From positions 124,001 through 188,000 of the forward strand of contig JAFKER010000009.1 in assembly GCA_017308595.1 (NCBI GenBank): a stretch of DNA of 64,000 nucleotides. Reading direction: 5' to 3'. Below are positions 45,937 to 55,968 of the stretch, piece after piece. The notes under the pieces were generated by a model. That model was given only the letters and a program-made list of their open reading frames with translations, was not told where the DNA came from and ran no database searches. Both the position numbers and the translations under genes were made by a program. This DNA comes from Afipia sp. GTDB taxonomy: Bacteria; Pseudomonadota; Alphaproteobacteria; Rhizobiales; Xanthobacteraceae. Positions within the stretch are counted from its first letter, which is position 1. Every line of letters begins with the position of its first letter.

Positions 45937-47174
45937 CCGGTCGTCGCCTGCATTGCTTCCTTTGCCGCGCGCACACCGCTTTGCTGGGCGCCGTGAGCGG
46001 TGGTGAAGAAATCGGGCGAGGTCGCTTCGCCTGCAAAAAAGATGCGATCGTTCACGGGTGCGGCGAGCACCGCACGCTTGTCCGCGTGACCGGGCAGCGC
46101 ATGGGAGTACGATCCTCGCGCAAAGGGATCGCGCGACCAGTGGGATTCGCCGAGCGGCGTCAGTTTCCCGCGATAGTTTGAGCCGAGCAGGCCGACGATT
46201 TCATCGATAGCCGCCGCTGCCATCGCGCCTGCGCCCGCGTCTTCCAGGTCGCGCGCATGGCGCCCGCCGAAAAACCCCTCGATGCAGTTGCGCCCGAACG
46301 GACGCAGATGATAGGTGCCCATCGCCGTGCGCATGGTCGCGGCGCGCAGGTTGCCGTCCTTCGGCAGATCATGATTGCCATTGAGCGCGAGCATCACCTT
46401 GTCGTCCGCGCCGAGCGGCAGGTTGGTTGCGGCATCCACCTTGTCGGGAAGCGCGGGCGAAAAGCGGATCGCTTCCGCCGCGATCAGGTCGGTCGGCACG
46501 CAGACGATGACCTTGTCCGCGGTCAGCGTGCCCTGCGATGTCTCGATGCGGATGCGCGCGCCCGCGTGGTCGATCAGCGTGACGTTGCAGTTCAGCGCGA
46601 CGTCGCACGGCGCGCCATAGGCCGCGATCAGCGCGCCGTAGCCGCGCGGCACCCGCCAGTTGATCTCTGTGTCTTCATACGCCTCAAAGTCCTTCACCGA
46701 AACCTGATCGAGTTCGCAGCCGTTGATGTAGGTCGAGATGGCATCGATCATCGGATTCCAGCGATTGCCGGGTTCGAGATAATCGGACGCGGCGCTGTCC
46801 TGCGCGCGCCTGGCAGCGGCCTCGGTGCGCGTGAAGAACGCATCGAGCGCCGCAAAAAATTCGTCGCGCTCGGCTTGCGGAAAAATCTCCTTGTAGCTGC
46901 GCTGTCGCCACGGCGGGAGTGAGCGTTCGATCTCGAATCCAAGTTTCTCCGCAATGGCGACGAACGGGTTCTCGTCGGCGGAATGCAGCCAGCCGCAGCC
47001 GAGGTCGAAGGGGATGTTGTCACCGACGACCATGGTGTGGGCGCGCCCGCCGATCCGGTCGCGCGCTTCCAGAACGATGGATGAAAGGTTCGATCCTTCC
47101 AGCGTGCGCGCTGCTGCGAGGCCGGCGGCGCCAGCGCCGATGATCGCGACGTCGATATGGGAGGGAAAGGTCAT
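45933..47174 (-). CDS. Flavin monoamine oxidase-like FAD-dependent protein
   Basis: 413 residues. The N-terminal FAD-binding motif is VAIIGAGAAGLAAARTLEGS then IVLEARDRIGGRAHT, and the C-terminal FAD contact is RIFFAGEATSPDFFTTAHGA. The middle has IVCVPTDLI and WSRDPFARGSYSHALPG. It belongs to the amine oxidase family that acts on amines, polyamines or related substrates; the substrate is not evident. It overlaps the convergent LysR stop by four bases. There is no signal peptide. Confidence 0.92.
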   Translation of the reverse strand: MTFPSHIDVAIIGAGAAGLAAARTLEGSNLSSIVLEARDRIGGRAHTMVVGDNIPFDLGCGWLHSADENPFVAIAEKLGFEIERSLPPWRQRSYKEIFPQAERDEFFAALDAFFTRTEAAARRAQDSAASDYLEPGNRWNPMIDAISTYINGCELDQVSVKDFEAYEDTEINWRVPRGYGALIAAYGAPCDVALNCNVTLIDHAGARIRIETSQGTLTADKVIVCVPTDLIAAEAIRFSPALPDKVDAATNLPLGADDKVMLALNGNHDLPKDGNLRAATMRTAMGTYHLRPFGRNCIEGFFGGRHARDLEDAGAGAMAAAAIDEIVGLLGSNYRGKLTPLGESHWSRDPFARGSYSHALPGHADKRAVLAAPVNDRIFFAGEATSPDFFTTAHGAQQSGVRAAKEAMQATTG

Positions 47175-47226
47175 GAGCAGGTACGGATGCGATTATGGGA
47201 GGATTTGTGCCTGAAATCCACGGAGT

Positions 47227-47631
47227 TCAACCCTTTGCAGTTTCGCGCATCACGTCAGCCCATGCGCGGAAAGCCTTGTCTCCGCCGCTTGCGAAGGCGC
47301 GGGCCATAACGCGGCGCTCATGCTCCGATGCCAGATTCTCCACCTTCCGTCCTGCCGCGGTGAGCCGAAGGATCTTGAAACGGTGCAGTGCAGGGTGTGG
47401 TGCCGTCGTGACGTAGCCCTTGTCGATCAGCATCGTCATCGGGCGGTGAAGAGCCTGCTTCGAAATGTCGAGAATGATCAGCAGGTCGGAGATCGTCAGG
47501 TCGTTTCCGCGTGCGATGGAATACAGGATGCGATGATGCACCCGCGTCAGCCCGAGCGTGGCGAGATAGCGATCCGCCTCGCGGGTCATGCCGCGCCAGC
47601 CGAAATACATCAGCTCCAGCGCCTCATCCAT
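47227..47631 (-). CDS. MarR-family transcriptional regulator
   Basis: About 134 residues if translation starts at the ATG at 47631 (MDEALELMYFGWRGM), which agrees with the start of family members. ATGs at 47709 and 47715 would read through the 29-bp palindrome and overlap the divergent gene's start, so I consider them less likely. The winged helix contains VHHRILYSIARGNDLTISDLL, LDISKQALHRPMTMLIDKGYV and HRFKILRLTAAGRKV. It is divergent from the NTF2-like gene and probably represses both through the palindrome. Confidence 0.88.
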   Translation of the reverse strand: MDEALELMYFGWRGMTREADRYLATLGLTRVHHRILYSIARGNDLTISDLLIILDISKQALHRPMTMLIDKGYVTTAPHPALHRFKILRLTAAGRKVENLASEHERRVMARAFASGGDKAFRAWADVMRETAKG

Positions 47632-47642
47632 CGGGTGCAGTT

Positions 47643-47671
47643 TTCTCAGGTCAATAGTATTGACCTGAGAA
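47643..47671. promoter_or_regulatory. Perfect 29-bp palindrome, probable MarR operator
   Basis: TTCTCAGGTCAATA (47643-47656), a central G, TATTGACCTGAGAA (47658-47671). All 14 base pairs match. It lies 12 bases before the preferred MarR start and 42 bases before the NTF2-like start. Size and perfection are as expected of a dimer operator of the adjacent MarR protein. Confidence 0.75.
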
Positions 47672-47713
47672 TTGACCGGTGTCAGTGTGGCGGTGGTTTT
47701 GGAGGGCATGGTC

Positions 47714-48082
47714 ATGAACCGGAGCGAGGCGGCGTCATATGCCGCGCGTTGGGCGGAGAACTGGAATCGCGTCAACATCGACGCGATTGCGGATGGATTT
47801 GCAGACGATGGCGAAATGCGCAGCCCCCATGCGGTCAAGATCGTGGGCGATGCGACGGTTCGCGGGCGGGAGGCTATCCGGGCCTATTGGCACGCGCTTT
47901 ATGGCCATGTCACGAATCCTCAGTTGACGCTGGAAGATATCGCTTTCGATGAATTCACCCAACGGCTGATTGTGTGGTGGCGGGCCGATTTGCCGTCCGG
48001 CACCTTTCGGGCCAGCGAGATGATGCAGTTCAACGCCGCCGGCGAGGTGGTGCGCAGCGAGGCGTATTATGGCGCCGCATGA
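47714..48082 (+). CDS. NTF2-like protein (SnoaL-type)
   Basis: About 122 residues from the ATG at 47714, preceded by GGAGGG with a 7-base gap. A single NTF2-like fold: EAASYAARWAENWNRVNIDAI, FADDGEMRSPHAVKIVGDATV, GREAIRAYWHALYG and MMQFNAAGEVVRSEAYYG. Members often bind or isomerise small ligands. It is divergent from the MarR gene and shares its operator; a membrane protein gene follows 32 bases later. Confidence 0.82.
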   Translation: MNRSEAASYAARWAENWNRVNIDAIADGFADDGEMRSPHAVKIVGDATVRGREAIRAYWHALYGHVTNPQLTLEDIAFDEFTQRLIVWWRADLPSGTFRASEMMQFNAAGEVVRSEAYYGAA

Positions 48083-48114
48083 GCGGTGTCTGACCACACA
48101 ACAGAAAGATAATC

Positions 48115-48552
48115 ATGCGCGTTGATACGATCCTGCTTGTCGCGAATGCATTGTGGTTCTGCGCGGCCTTCGTGCAATTCAGCCTTGCACAGGCCAACAC
48201 GGTCAAAATTCTGGTACCGCGCGAGGAGCGTGGAAATCCGCTCGTGCCGACGCTGGGGGCCAGCGTCGCATTCCTCGGCGGGATGAACCTGCCGATCCGG
48301 TTATTGAGTGCGTATCTGCTGACCCGGCCGGACTGGTTCGCCGCATCCGGAGTTGCCGTAACGATGTTCGTGTTTTTCGGGGCCTGCCATTTGAGCCAGA
48401 CCGCCTTCAACATTCCGGTGCTGCTGCGCGGCGGGCGTGTCGGCGTCGCCTATTGGCCGGTGCTAAGCGGGCCGATGCTGCGCATCTTCGTGATCGATAC
48501 GGTGCTGAGCATTGCGAATTTCAGTTATGCCGCGTCGGTTGCCGCGCGTTAG
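48115..48552 (+). CDS. Small membrane protein of unknown function
   Basis: 145 residues with about four membrane helices (ILLVANALWFCAAFVQFSLA, LVPTLGASVAFLGGMNLP, AASGVAVTMFVFFGACHLS and IFVIDTVLSIANFSYAASV). I do not recognise the family. It follows the NTF2-like gene, so a shared transcript under the MarR operator is possible. A rho-independent terminator comes right after it. Confidence 0.75.
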   Translation: MRVDTILLVANALWFCAAFVQFSLAQANTVKILVPREERGNPLVPTLGASVAFLGGMNLPIRLLSAYLLTRPDWFAASGVAVTMFVFFGACHLSQTAFNIPVLLRGGRVGVAYWPVLSGPMLRIFVIDTVLSIANFSYAASVAAR

Positions 48553-48572
48553 GGATGCGTGCGTCCAAACTA

Positions 48573-48600
48573 AAAATGCCCGGCCGAAGCCGGGCATTTT
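48573..48600. terminator. Bidirectional rho-independent terminator
   Basis: AAAATGCCCGGC (48573-48584), loop CGAA, GCCGGGCATTTT (48589-48600): a perfect 12-bp stem with A and T ends. It separates the membrane protein gene from the convergent typA gene. Confidence 0.92.
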
Positions 48601-48636
48601 GTATTGTCTGAAAGAGCGGAACGCAGCCGGGGTGCC

Positions 48637-50460
<1,824 letters not shown>

Positions 50461-50547
50461 GTGTGTCTCAAGTCTTCCAGCTATGGGGCGCGGCGCCGCA
50501 CGAGCGGCTGAGTGCAGGTCCGATGTCGGCTTGCGCACTCGCGGAGC

Positions 50548-50603
50548 GGATTTGACATTCGCCACCCGGCGTGCCGCGGGTTGGCTCAGCGAATGTCAAA
50601 TCC
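50548..50603. repeat. Hairpin 1 of the intergenic element
   Basis: GGATTTGACATTCGC (50548-50562) and GCGAATGTCAAATCC (50589-50603): a perfect 15-bp inverted repeat around a 26-base G+C-rich loop. It shares TGACATTYGC with hairpin 2. Confidence 0.85.
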
Positions 50604-50628
50604 AAAGCTCCACGAGCGCATTATTTTG

Positions 50629-50704
50629 CTGGTGGTTCTTTGATTCTGACATTTGCAAAAGCGGCCTAGGGAACTGGGTGCAAATGTCAGAATCGAACCA
50701 CCAG
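50629..50704. repeat. Hairpin 2 of the intergenic element
   Basis: CTGGTGGTTC (50629-50638), a three-base bulge, GATTCTGACATTTGCA (50642-50657), a 21-base loop, TGCAAATGTCAGAATC (50679-50694) and GAACCACCAG (50695-50704). All 26 base pairs match. The core TGACATTTGC is the same as in hairpin 1. Confidence 0.88.
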
Positions 50705-50708
50705 TCCC

Positions 50709-50747
50709 AAAAAACGCGGTGCCCGGTCCAAAAGAACCGGGCACGCG
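50709..50747 (-). terminator. Rho-independent terminator of the Crp-type gene
   Basis: On the minus strand GTGCCCGGT (50744-50736), loop TCTTTTGG, ACCGGGCAC (50727-50719), extended by three more pairs with one bulge, then six T residues (50714-50709). It lies about 160 bases downstream of the regulator stop. Confidence 0.7.
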
Positions 50748-50905
50748 GGCACTCATTGCGGCGCAATATAGTCGGAATTCGCCGAAAAACAACGGCCACA
50801 ACGGTATTTTATCAGCCCATTTTCGCGTCAAGGCTAATGGGTCAGAGGGCCATATCGGTCCTGTCCCGCAATGTCACAGCACGATGACAGGGTGGCATCG
50901 GCCGA

Positions 50906-51685
50906 TCAGCCCGCGTTCGTCTTCTTGCCCGTCTCGTTGTCCGCTTCAGTGGGATAAACGCCGCGCAGGACGTCCTCGAAATGGGCTTTCACGGCCTCGT
51001 TGCAGAGGCAGGACCGGGCGCCGAGCGCGGTGTCGTTGCGGATCAGGATGGCCCCGCGCCGGGTTTCCAGAATGCCCTCCGCCTTGAAGGTCTGGATCAC
51101 CCGGCTGGCATAGCTGCGGCCGACCCCAAGCATGGTCGAGAGTTGTTCGTGGGTGAGGGGGACGAGATCGTCGCCGGTCCGCTCGCGTGCTGACAGGATC
51201 CATTTTGCCGTGCGCTGTTCGATGGAGTGGATCGCGTTGCAGGCGGTGGACTGAAAGACCTGCGCCAGCATGCAGTCGGCATAGCGGGCAAACAGGGAGC
51301 GCAGCGTTGCCGATGCGGATTTTGCCGCATCAAGTTTGCTGACCCGCAGCCGCGCGACGGGACCGCCGACCTTCACGGTGATGCGCGTATAGGCCGGCAG
51401 AAAACCCTGGCTGACGATGCCGCCGACGGCGCCCTCCCGGCCCACCAGAATGGTTTCGACATCGCGGCCGTCTTCGTTCGCAACGAGAAACGAGACGAGA
51501 CTTGGTCCACACGGAAAATGCACCGTCTCGACATCGTCGCCGGGACTGTAAAGCAGGTCGTCGGCCGTCGCCGCCGCCTGCTCCAGGAACGGCTCAATCA
51601 GCGCATAGTCGGGCGCATTCAGGCGCCGCAGCAAATTGTTGAAGGGACGGCCGTCATTGGCGGCCTTCACCGGTTGTCGCGTCAT
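50906..51685 (-). CDS. Crp/Fnr-family transcriptional regulator
   Basis: 259 residues from the ATG at 51685, with GGGGGAA before it. An N-terminal cyclic-nucleotide-binding-like beta barrel with LLYSPGDDVETVHFPCGPSL is followed by the dimer helix and a helix-turn-helix LTHEQLSTMLGVGRSYASRV ... ETRRGAILIRND. It lacks the Cys cluster of Fnr and the clear cAMP phosphate loop of Crp, so its signal is unknown. It is divergent from a receiver-only protein, with 177 bases between starts. Confidence 0.92.
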   Translation of the reverse strand: MTRQPVKAANDGRPFNNLLRRLNAPDYALIEPFLEQAAATADDLLYSPGDDVETVHFPCGPSLVSFLVANEDGRDVETILVGREGAVGGIVSQGFLPAYTRITVKVGGPVARLRVSKLDAAKSASATLRSLFARYADCMLAQVFQSTACNAIHSIEQRTAKWILSARERTGDDLVPLTHEQLSTMLGVGRSYASRVIQTFKAEGILETRRGAILIRNDTALGARSCLCNEAVKAHFEDVLRGVYPTEADNETGKKTNAG

Positions 51686-51862
51686 GAGTTCCCCCTGCCG
51701 GAGACAACGTACCGCAGGTTCTTGGGTTCCTGTGTGCAAAAGTGCACAGACGCGGGAGTCCTTTTTGTGGTCGGTTCCATGCGGGAACCGGCGTCGCGGC
51801 TTTTCGCGCGATATCCGGTGTCTCGGCGGGCGTTCGCTCAACACGTTTTCGGGACAACCCAA

Positions 51863-52267
51863 ATGACAACCACAGACGCGGCTGGGCCGGCGGCTCAAAA
51901 TCCTGCCGACCTTCCCAGCGATGTCCTCATCGTCGAGGACGACACGCTGATCGCGCTTGACGCCAGCGAGACCATTTCCGGTTTTGGCGTGGCATCGGTG
52001 CGCGCTGCGCGCGGAGTCGCCGACGCGCTGGAATTGATTGCCGCGCGTGCGCCGGATTTCGTGCTGCTCGATGTCGGATTGATCCGCGAGAAGAGCTTTG
52101 CCGTCGCCGAGCAGCTCGTCCTGCAAAAAATTCCGTTCGTGTTTGTGACGGGATATTCCGGGCCTGCGGCTCTTCCAGCGGCTCTCGCGCGTTATCCGGT
52201 GTTGCGCAAACCTTATCTGCGCGACGAACTTCTCGACACTTTGCGCAGGTGGCGCGACTCTGCCTGA
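51863..52267 (+). CDS. Single-domain response regulator receiver
   Basis: 134 residues from the ATG at 51863. The receiver domain has the acidic pair IVEDD, the phospho-acceptor Asp of FVLLDVGL, Thr of VFVTGYSG and Lys of RKPYLRDEL. There is no output domain. Such proteins act in phosphorelays or by binding partners. The start overlaps nothing, and the divergent Crp-type gene is its only close neighbour; a regulatory link is possible but unproven. Confidence 0.92.
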   Translation: MTTTDAAGPAAQNPADLPSDVLIVEDDTLIALDASETISGFGVASVRAARGVADALELIAARAPDFVLLDVGLIREKSFAVAEQLVLQKIPFVFVTGYSGPAALPAALARYPVLRKPYLRDELLDTLRRWRDSA

Positions 52268-52272
52268 GAGAT

Positions 52273-53682
52273 TTACGCGACGTGGCTGCGCGACGACCGG
52301 ATGTGATTTGAAGACATCTCGAGCAGGAAGGCTTTGCGGTCTGCGACCGCATTGTGAAATTGCTCGAGCGCGATGCTGAATGCCGTGAGCGATCCTTCCT
52401 CGATCGCGCCGTCCTCAAAACAGTGCAGCGTGTCGCGCATGATGACGTCGGCTTCGGCCTGCATGGCGTCCAGTTCGTCGATCGAATCCGATTTGCGTGA
52501 GGCGGTGAGCATTTCCAGAAGACGCTCGCGCAGATTCGAATTGGTGACGCGTTCGTCCTTGCGCCAGTAGCTCGCGAACCATGCACCGGCGGAGCCGAGC
52601 GCGGACAGCACCATCAGGCTGCCCCAGATGTAATCGCTGTATCTGTCGAGGAAGGTCTTTTCCTCGCCATCGACATAGGCGGCCGCGCCGGGATGTGCGG
52701 GGATTGCCGCGTCCTTGTCGGTGTCCGGCGTTTCCAGTTTTGCCGTCTGCGGGAATTCGCTCTGGATGGTCTGGCGGACCGAGAACAGCTGTCGCGTCAG
52801 GGCGCCGGCAGTGACTTCCGACAGCGATTTCCGCGCCACGATGTGATGCGCAAAAGTGATGGTGTCGATCTTGTCGTCGGGACGTGCCGGCTTCGCACCG
52901 AATGCGCCGGCGGGAATTTCGCCGGATTCGTAGACCGGGTATTTCTGCGCGATCGCGTCAGCCGTTTCCAGCGACAGGAAGGTTGCTTCCCGGCCGCCTT
53001 TCGTGGTGGCGGCAATGGCGTCGGCCGTGATCTTGCTGTTCAGCGGACCGACCGCGAAAAACGCGTCGAACTTTTCATTCTTGATCGCATCCGCAAAGCC
53101 GGTGGTGGTGAACTGGATAACGTGGACCTTGTCCGCGTCGACGCCGGATTGTGTGAGGATGATCTTCAGCAGATTGACGTTGGCCTGGGTGCGGCCGATC
53201 ACGCCGATGCGCTTGCCGGCGAGTTGCTCGATCTTCTTGATCGCGCCCTTTTTGCTGGTGCCGTTGAGCGCCCACAGCACCGCGAAGTTCTTGCGGATGC
53301 TGGCGATAGCCTGCGCGTCCTTCGGCAGCGGGATATCGCCGCGAACGACGGCAAGATCCGTAGTGCCTGCGTTGAGACTGGCCGCGCTCGACGATGTGCC
53401 GTCAGTGATGATCGGACGCAGCCGGATATAACGCCGGTCCCGTGAGAAAATCTGCGTGATGGATTGAATGACTTTTACGTCATCGCTGTAGGGTGGACCG
53501 ACCGCGATCCGCAGATGAACGGGACGGTTGAGCCAGTAGGTGGTGCCGACCACAGCGGCGACGGTCGCCAGAACGGCGGCGAGCACCACAAGGATGGCTT
53601 TCGTCTTGTGCGGCCGTGCGGAACCCGGCGGACGAGGGGCATCCGCAGCCATCGATCTGGTAAACATGTCGCCAATGCCCAT
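52273..53682 (-). CDS. TAXI-family TRAP transporter solute-binding protein with C-terminal membrane segment
   Basis: 469 residues. The first anchor is AILVVLAAVLATVAAVVGTTYW, and the periplasmic TAXI domain covers LRIAVGPPYSDDVKVIQSI, LNAGTTDLAVVRGDI and VIGRTQANVNLLKIILTQSG. A second membrane helix (YIWGSLMVLSALGSAGAWFA) near residue 360 leads to a cytoplasmic helical tail of about 90 residues. No fused TRAP permease is close, so it is an orphan. The double-anchored form with a cytoplasmic tail suggests a sensory rather than purely transport role, which is inference. Confidence 0.9.
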   Translation of the reverse strand: MGIGDMFTRSMAADAPRPPGSARPHKTKAILVVLAAVLATVAAVVGTTYWLNRPVHLRIAVGPPYSDDVKVIQSITQIFSRDRRYIRLRPIITDGTSSSAASLNAGTTDLAVVRGDIPLPKDAQAIASIRKNFAVLWALNGTSKKGAIKKIEQLAGKRIGVIGRTQANVNLLKIILTQSGVDADKVHVIQFTTTGFADAIKNEKFDAFFAVGPLNSKITADAIAATTKGGREATFLSLETADAIAQKYPVYESGEIPAGAFGAKPARPDDKIDTITFAHHIVARKSLSEVTAGALTRQLFSVRQTIQSEFPQTAKLETPDTDKDAAIPAHPGAAAYVDGEEKTFLDRYSDYIWGSLMVLSALGSAGAWFASYWRKDERVTNSNLRERLLEMLTASRKSDSIDELDAMQAEADVIMRDTLHCFEDGAIEEGSLTAFSIALEQFHNAVADRKAFLLEMSSNHIRSSRSHVA

Positions 53683-53862
53683 GGGTTACCGCGCTCTATC
53701 CTGCATATCATACCAGAACATGAGCCCGCCCGCAGGTTTCATGTTGCGCAATGGTTAGCGGGCCGAGCGCGGCTTTTCCGTGACCGGGGACCCATCGCGG
53801 CCGATATTGGTTTCCGAAGGCGGCCCGCGCGGGGATAAGCTCCGCGGCCGAGGAGAACGATC

Positions 53863-54156
53863 ATGGTGGAACCGCTATCGGCAGATGAACGGCGCGCGGC
53901 GCTGGCGAAGCTCAAGGGCTGGACGGAAGCGCCCGGCCGCGACGCCATTGCGAAGACGTTCACATTCAAGGATTTCAACGAGGCCTTCGGCTTCATGACC
54001 CGCGTGGCGCTGGTGGCGGAAAAGAGCGACCATCATCCCGAATGGCGCAATGTCTACAAGACCGTCGAGGTGGTGCTCTCGACCCATGATGCGGGCGGCG
54101 TCACTGCGCGGGATGTTGCGCTGGCCGAGTCGATGGACAGGATCGCGGGCGTCTGA
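53863..54156 (+). CDS. phhB: 4a-hydroxytetrahydrobiopterin dehydratase
   Basis: 97 residues of the pterin-4a-carbinolamine dehydratase family: [36 protein letters not shown], then the catalytic [15 protein letters not shown] with the His pair and the Trp. It recycles oxidised pterin for aromatic amino acid hydroxylases; phenylalanine hydroxylase is not next to it here. GAGGAGAAC precedes the ATG. Confidence 0.96.
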   Translation: MVEPLSADERRAALAKLKGWTEAPGRDAIAKTFTFKDFNEAFGFMTRVALVAEKSDHHPEWRNVYKTVEVVLSTHDAGGVTARDVALAESMDRIAGV

Positions 54157-54236
54157 CGTGCGTCTTGTAGCGGGTTGCGCGGTTCCTATGTGAGGGGTGC
54201 GGGTTGCATGGGCAGCCGCTGAGGGAACTCGACGTC

Positions 54237-54614
54237 ATGGTTATCGACAACACGGCGCATTTCGATCGCGCGGAAAAACTCGCCAGGGATCCCGAGCGGG
54301 TGCGCCGGGATTTCTGGCTCAAGTTCAAGCGCGTTGCTGTGAAGCTGCCGTTCGCCGAGGATCTGCTCGCAGCTTACTACTGCGCCTTCGACCGCGAGAC
54401 GCCGCGCCAGGTGCAGGCGGCGATTCTGGCGGCGCTTGCCTATTTCGTGCTGCCGTTCGATTTCGTGCCGGACATGCTGCCGGTGCTCGGCTTCACCGAT
54501 GACGCCGCAATTCTTGCGGCCGCCATCCGCATGGTCTCAAGCCATATCACGCCGGAGCATCGCGAGGCGGCCCATGCGGCGCTGACGCGCGGGCTGGATA
54601 AGGACGCAAGTTAA
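54237..54614 (+). CDS. YkvA family (DUF1232) protein
   Basis: About 125 residues from the ATG at 54237. The DUF1232 core is LLAAYYCAFDRETPRQVQAA followed by the helix AAILAALAYFVLPFDFVPDMLP and GFTDDAAILAAAI. The pattern D-x-x-P-D in the membrane-proximal segment is typical. Function is unknown. It follows phhB by 80 bases. Confidence 0.9.
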   Translation: MVIDNTAHFDRAEKLARDPERVRRDFWLKFKRVAVKLPFAEDLLAAYYCAFDRETPRQVQAAILAALAYFVLPFDFVPDMLPVLGFTDDAAILAAAIRMVSSHITPEHREAAHAALTRGLDKDAS

Positions 54615-54676
54615 ATCTGGAAAATCTCAACTCGTCAGGCCCGGCCATGACGTCGAGAGTTCAACGTATTCTCACA

Positions 54677-55651
54677 TCACGGATGCAGGATCACCTTGCC
54701 CATGGCCTTGCGCGCGGCAAGAACCTTGAGCGCGTCGGCGGTCTTTTCCAGCGGGAAGGTGCTGTCGACATGCGACGAGATTTTTCCTTCCGCCGCCCAC
54801 TTCATAAGCTTTTCGAGCGCGGCCTTTCCAGCGGCCGGCTCGCGGCGCATATGCGCACCCCAGAACACGCCGCGAATGTCGCAGCCCTTGAGCAGCGCGA
54901 GGTTGAGCGGAATCTTCGGAATATCGCCTGCAGCAAAACCGATCACCAGGAAGCGGCCGAGCCATCCGAGCGAGCGCACGCCGATCTCGGCATATGAACC
55001 GCCGACCGGATCGAACACGATGTCGATGCCCTTCTCGCCGCCGACTTTTTTCAATGCGTCCTTCAGGTCTTCCTTGGCGTAGTTGATGGTGAGATCCGCG
55101 CCGTGCTTCTTGGCGAATTCGAGCTTCTCGTCACTCGATGCGCAGGCGATCACTTTCAGGCCGAGTACCTTGCCGAGTTCGCACGCAGCGAGGCCAACGC
55201 CGCCAGCCGCACCGAACACCACCAGCGTTTCGCCGGGCTTCGGATCGGCGCGATCTTCCAGCGCATGCAGCGCGGTGCCGTAAATCACGATCACGCCAGC
55301 GGCGCGGTCGAAGTCGAGATTGTCCGGAATTTTCACGCAGGAACTGGCGGGCAGCGCGATCTTCTGGCGCGCGCCGTTGTGGCCGCAGGAGGCCGCGATG
55401 CGATCGCCGACCTTGAGATCGGTCACGCCTGCGCCGACGCTTTCCACCACGCCGGCGATTTCAGCGGCGGGCGAAAACGGAAACGGCGGCTTGATCTGGT
55501 ATTTGCCCTGAATCATCAGCAGGTCGAAGAAATTCAGCGCCGCCGCCTTGATGGCGATGACCACTTCGCCGTCGCCCGCGACCGGATCGGGAATGTCGCT
55601 CAGGACGAGTTCGTCGGGGCCGCAATACTGCGAGCAGAGAATGGCTTTCAT
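54677..55651 (-). CDS. NADPH:quinone oxidoreductase family (zinc-independent MDR)
   Basis: 324 residues. The GroES-like N-terminus has IKAAALNFFDLLMIQGKYQ, PFPFSPAAEIAGVVESVGAG and VGDRIAASCG; the Rossmann part has VFGAAGGVGLAACELGKVLG and VIACASSDEKLEFAKKHGAD. There is no structural zinc Cys cluster. Reduces quinones or enals; the substrate is not clear. It ends near and converges on the YkvA gene. Confidence 0.94.
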   Translation of the reverse strand: MKAILCSQYCGPDELVLSDIPDPVAGDGEVVIAIKAAALNFFDLLMIQGKYQIKPPFPFSPAAEIAGVVESVGAGVTDLKVGDRIAASCGHNGARQKIALPASSCVKIPDNLDFDRAAGVIVIYGTALHALEDRADPKPGETLVVFGAAGGVGLAACELGKVLGLKVIACASSDEKLEFAKKHGADLTINYAKEDLKDALKKVGGEKGIDIVFDPVGGSYAEIGVRSLGWLGRFLVIGFAAGDIPKIPLNLALLKGCDIRGVFWGAHMRREPAAGKAALEKLMKWAAEGKISSHVDSTFPLEKTADALKVLAARKAMGKVILHP

Positions 55652-55968
55652 GGCGCACCTGAAAAGTTCGTGGGAGACCCGTGGTCCTTAAGGACACTCG
55701 CGGTCTTCTTGCCGGATTTGATGCGGCCCGACAATCGCAATTGCGCAATGGGCGCTTGCGGCATGTAACTATGTTTGAAACACTGGCGCGCGAAAAGGTG
55801 GTTCGCGGATTCGCGGCGCTTCGCCACGAAGGAAGAATGCGGCAAAGCGCAGCGGGTTCGCGCTTGCCGTGAGTTAACTTTCCAACAAGCGGTTTGGGGT
55901 CTATTGCACATCCCCGCTGCTGCAAGAGCCATCTTCCAGTCACATTATTGAAGGAACCGGTTTTGGTG

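Larger units (their letters stand above)
50461..50905. other. Intergenic region of 445 bases with two nested hairpin elements
   Basis: No gene is supported. It contains the two-hairpin repeat (50548-50704), a terminator for the Crp-type gene (50709-50747) and A+T-rich sequence up to 50905. The typA promoter must lie in the part up to about 50547 or within the repeat. Confidence 0.7.
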
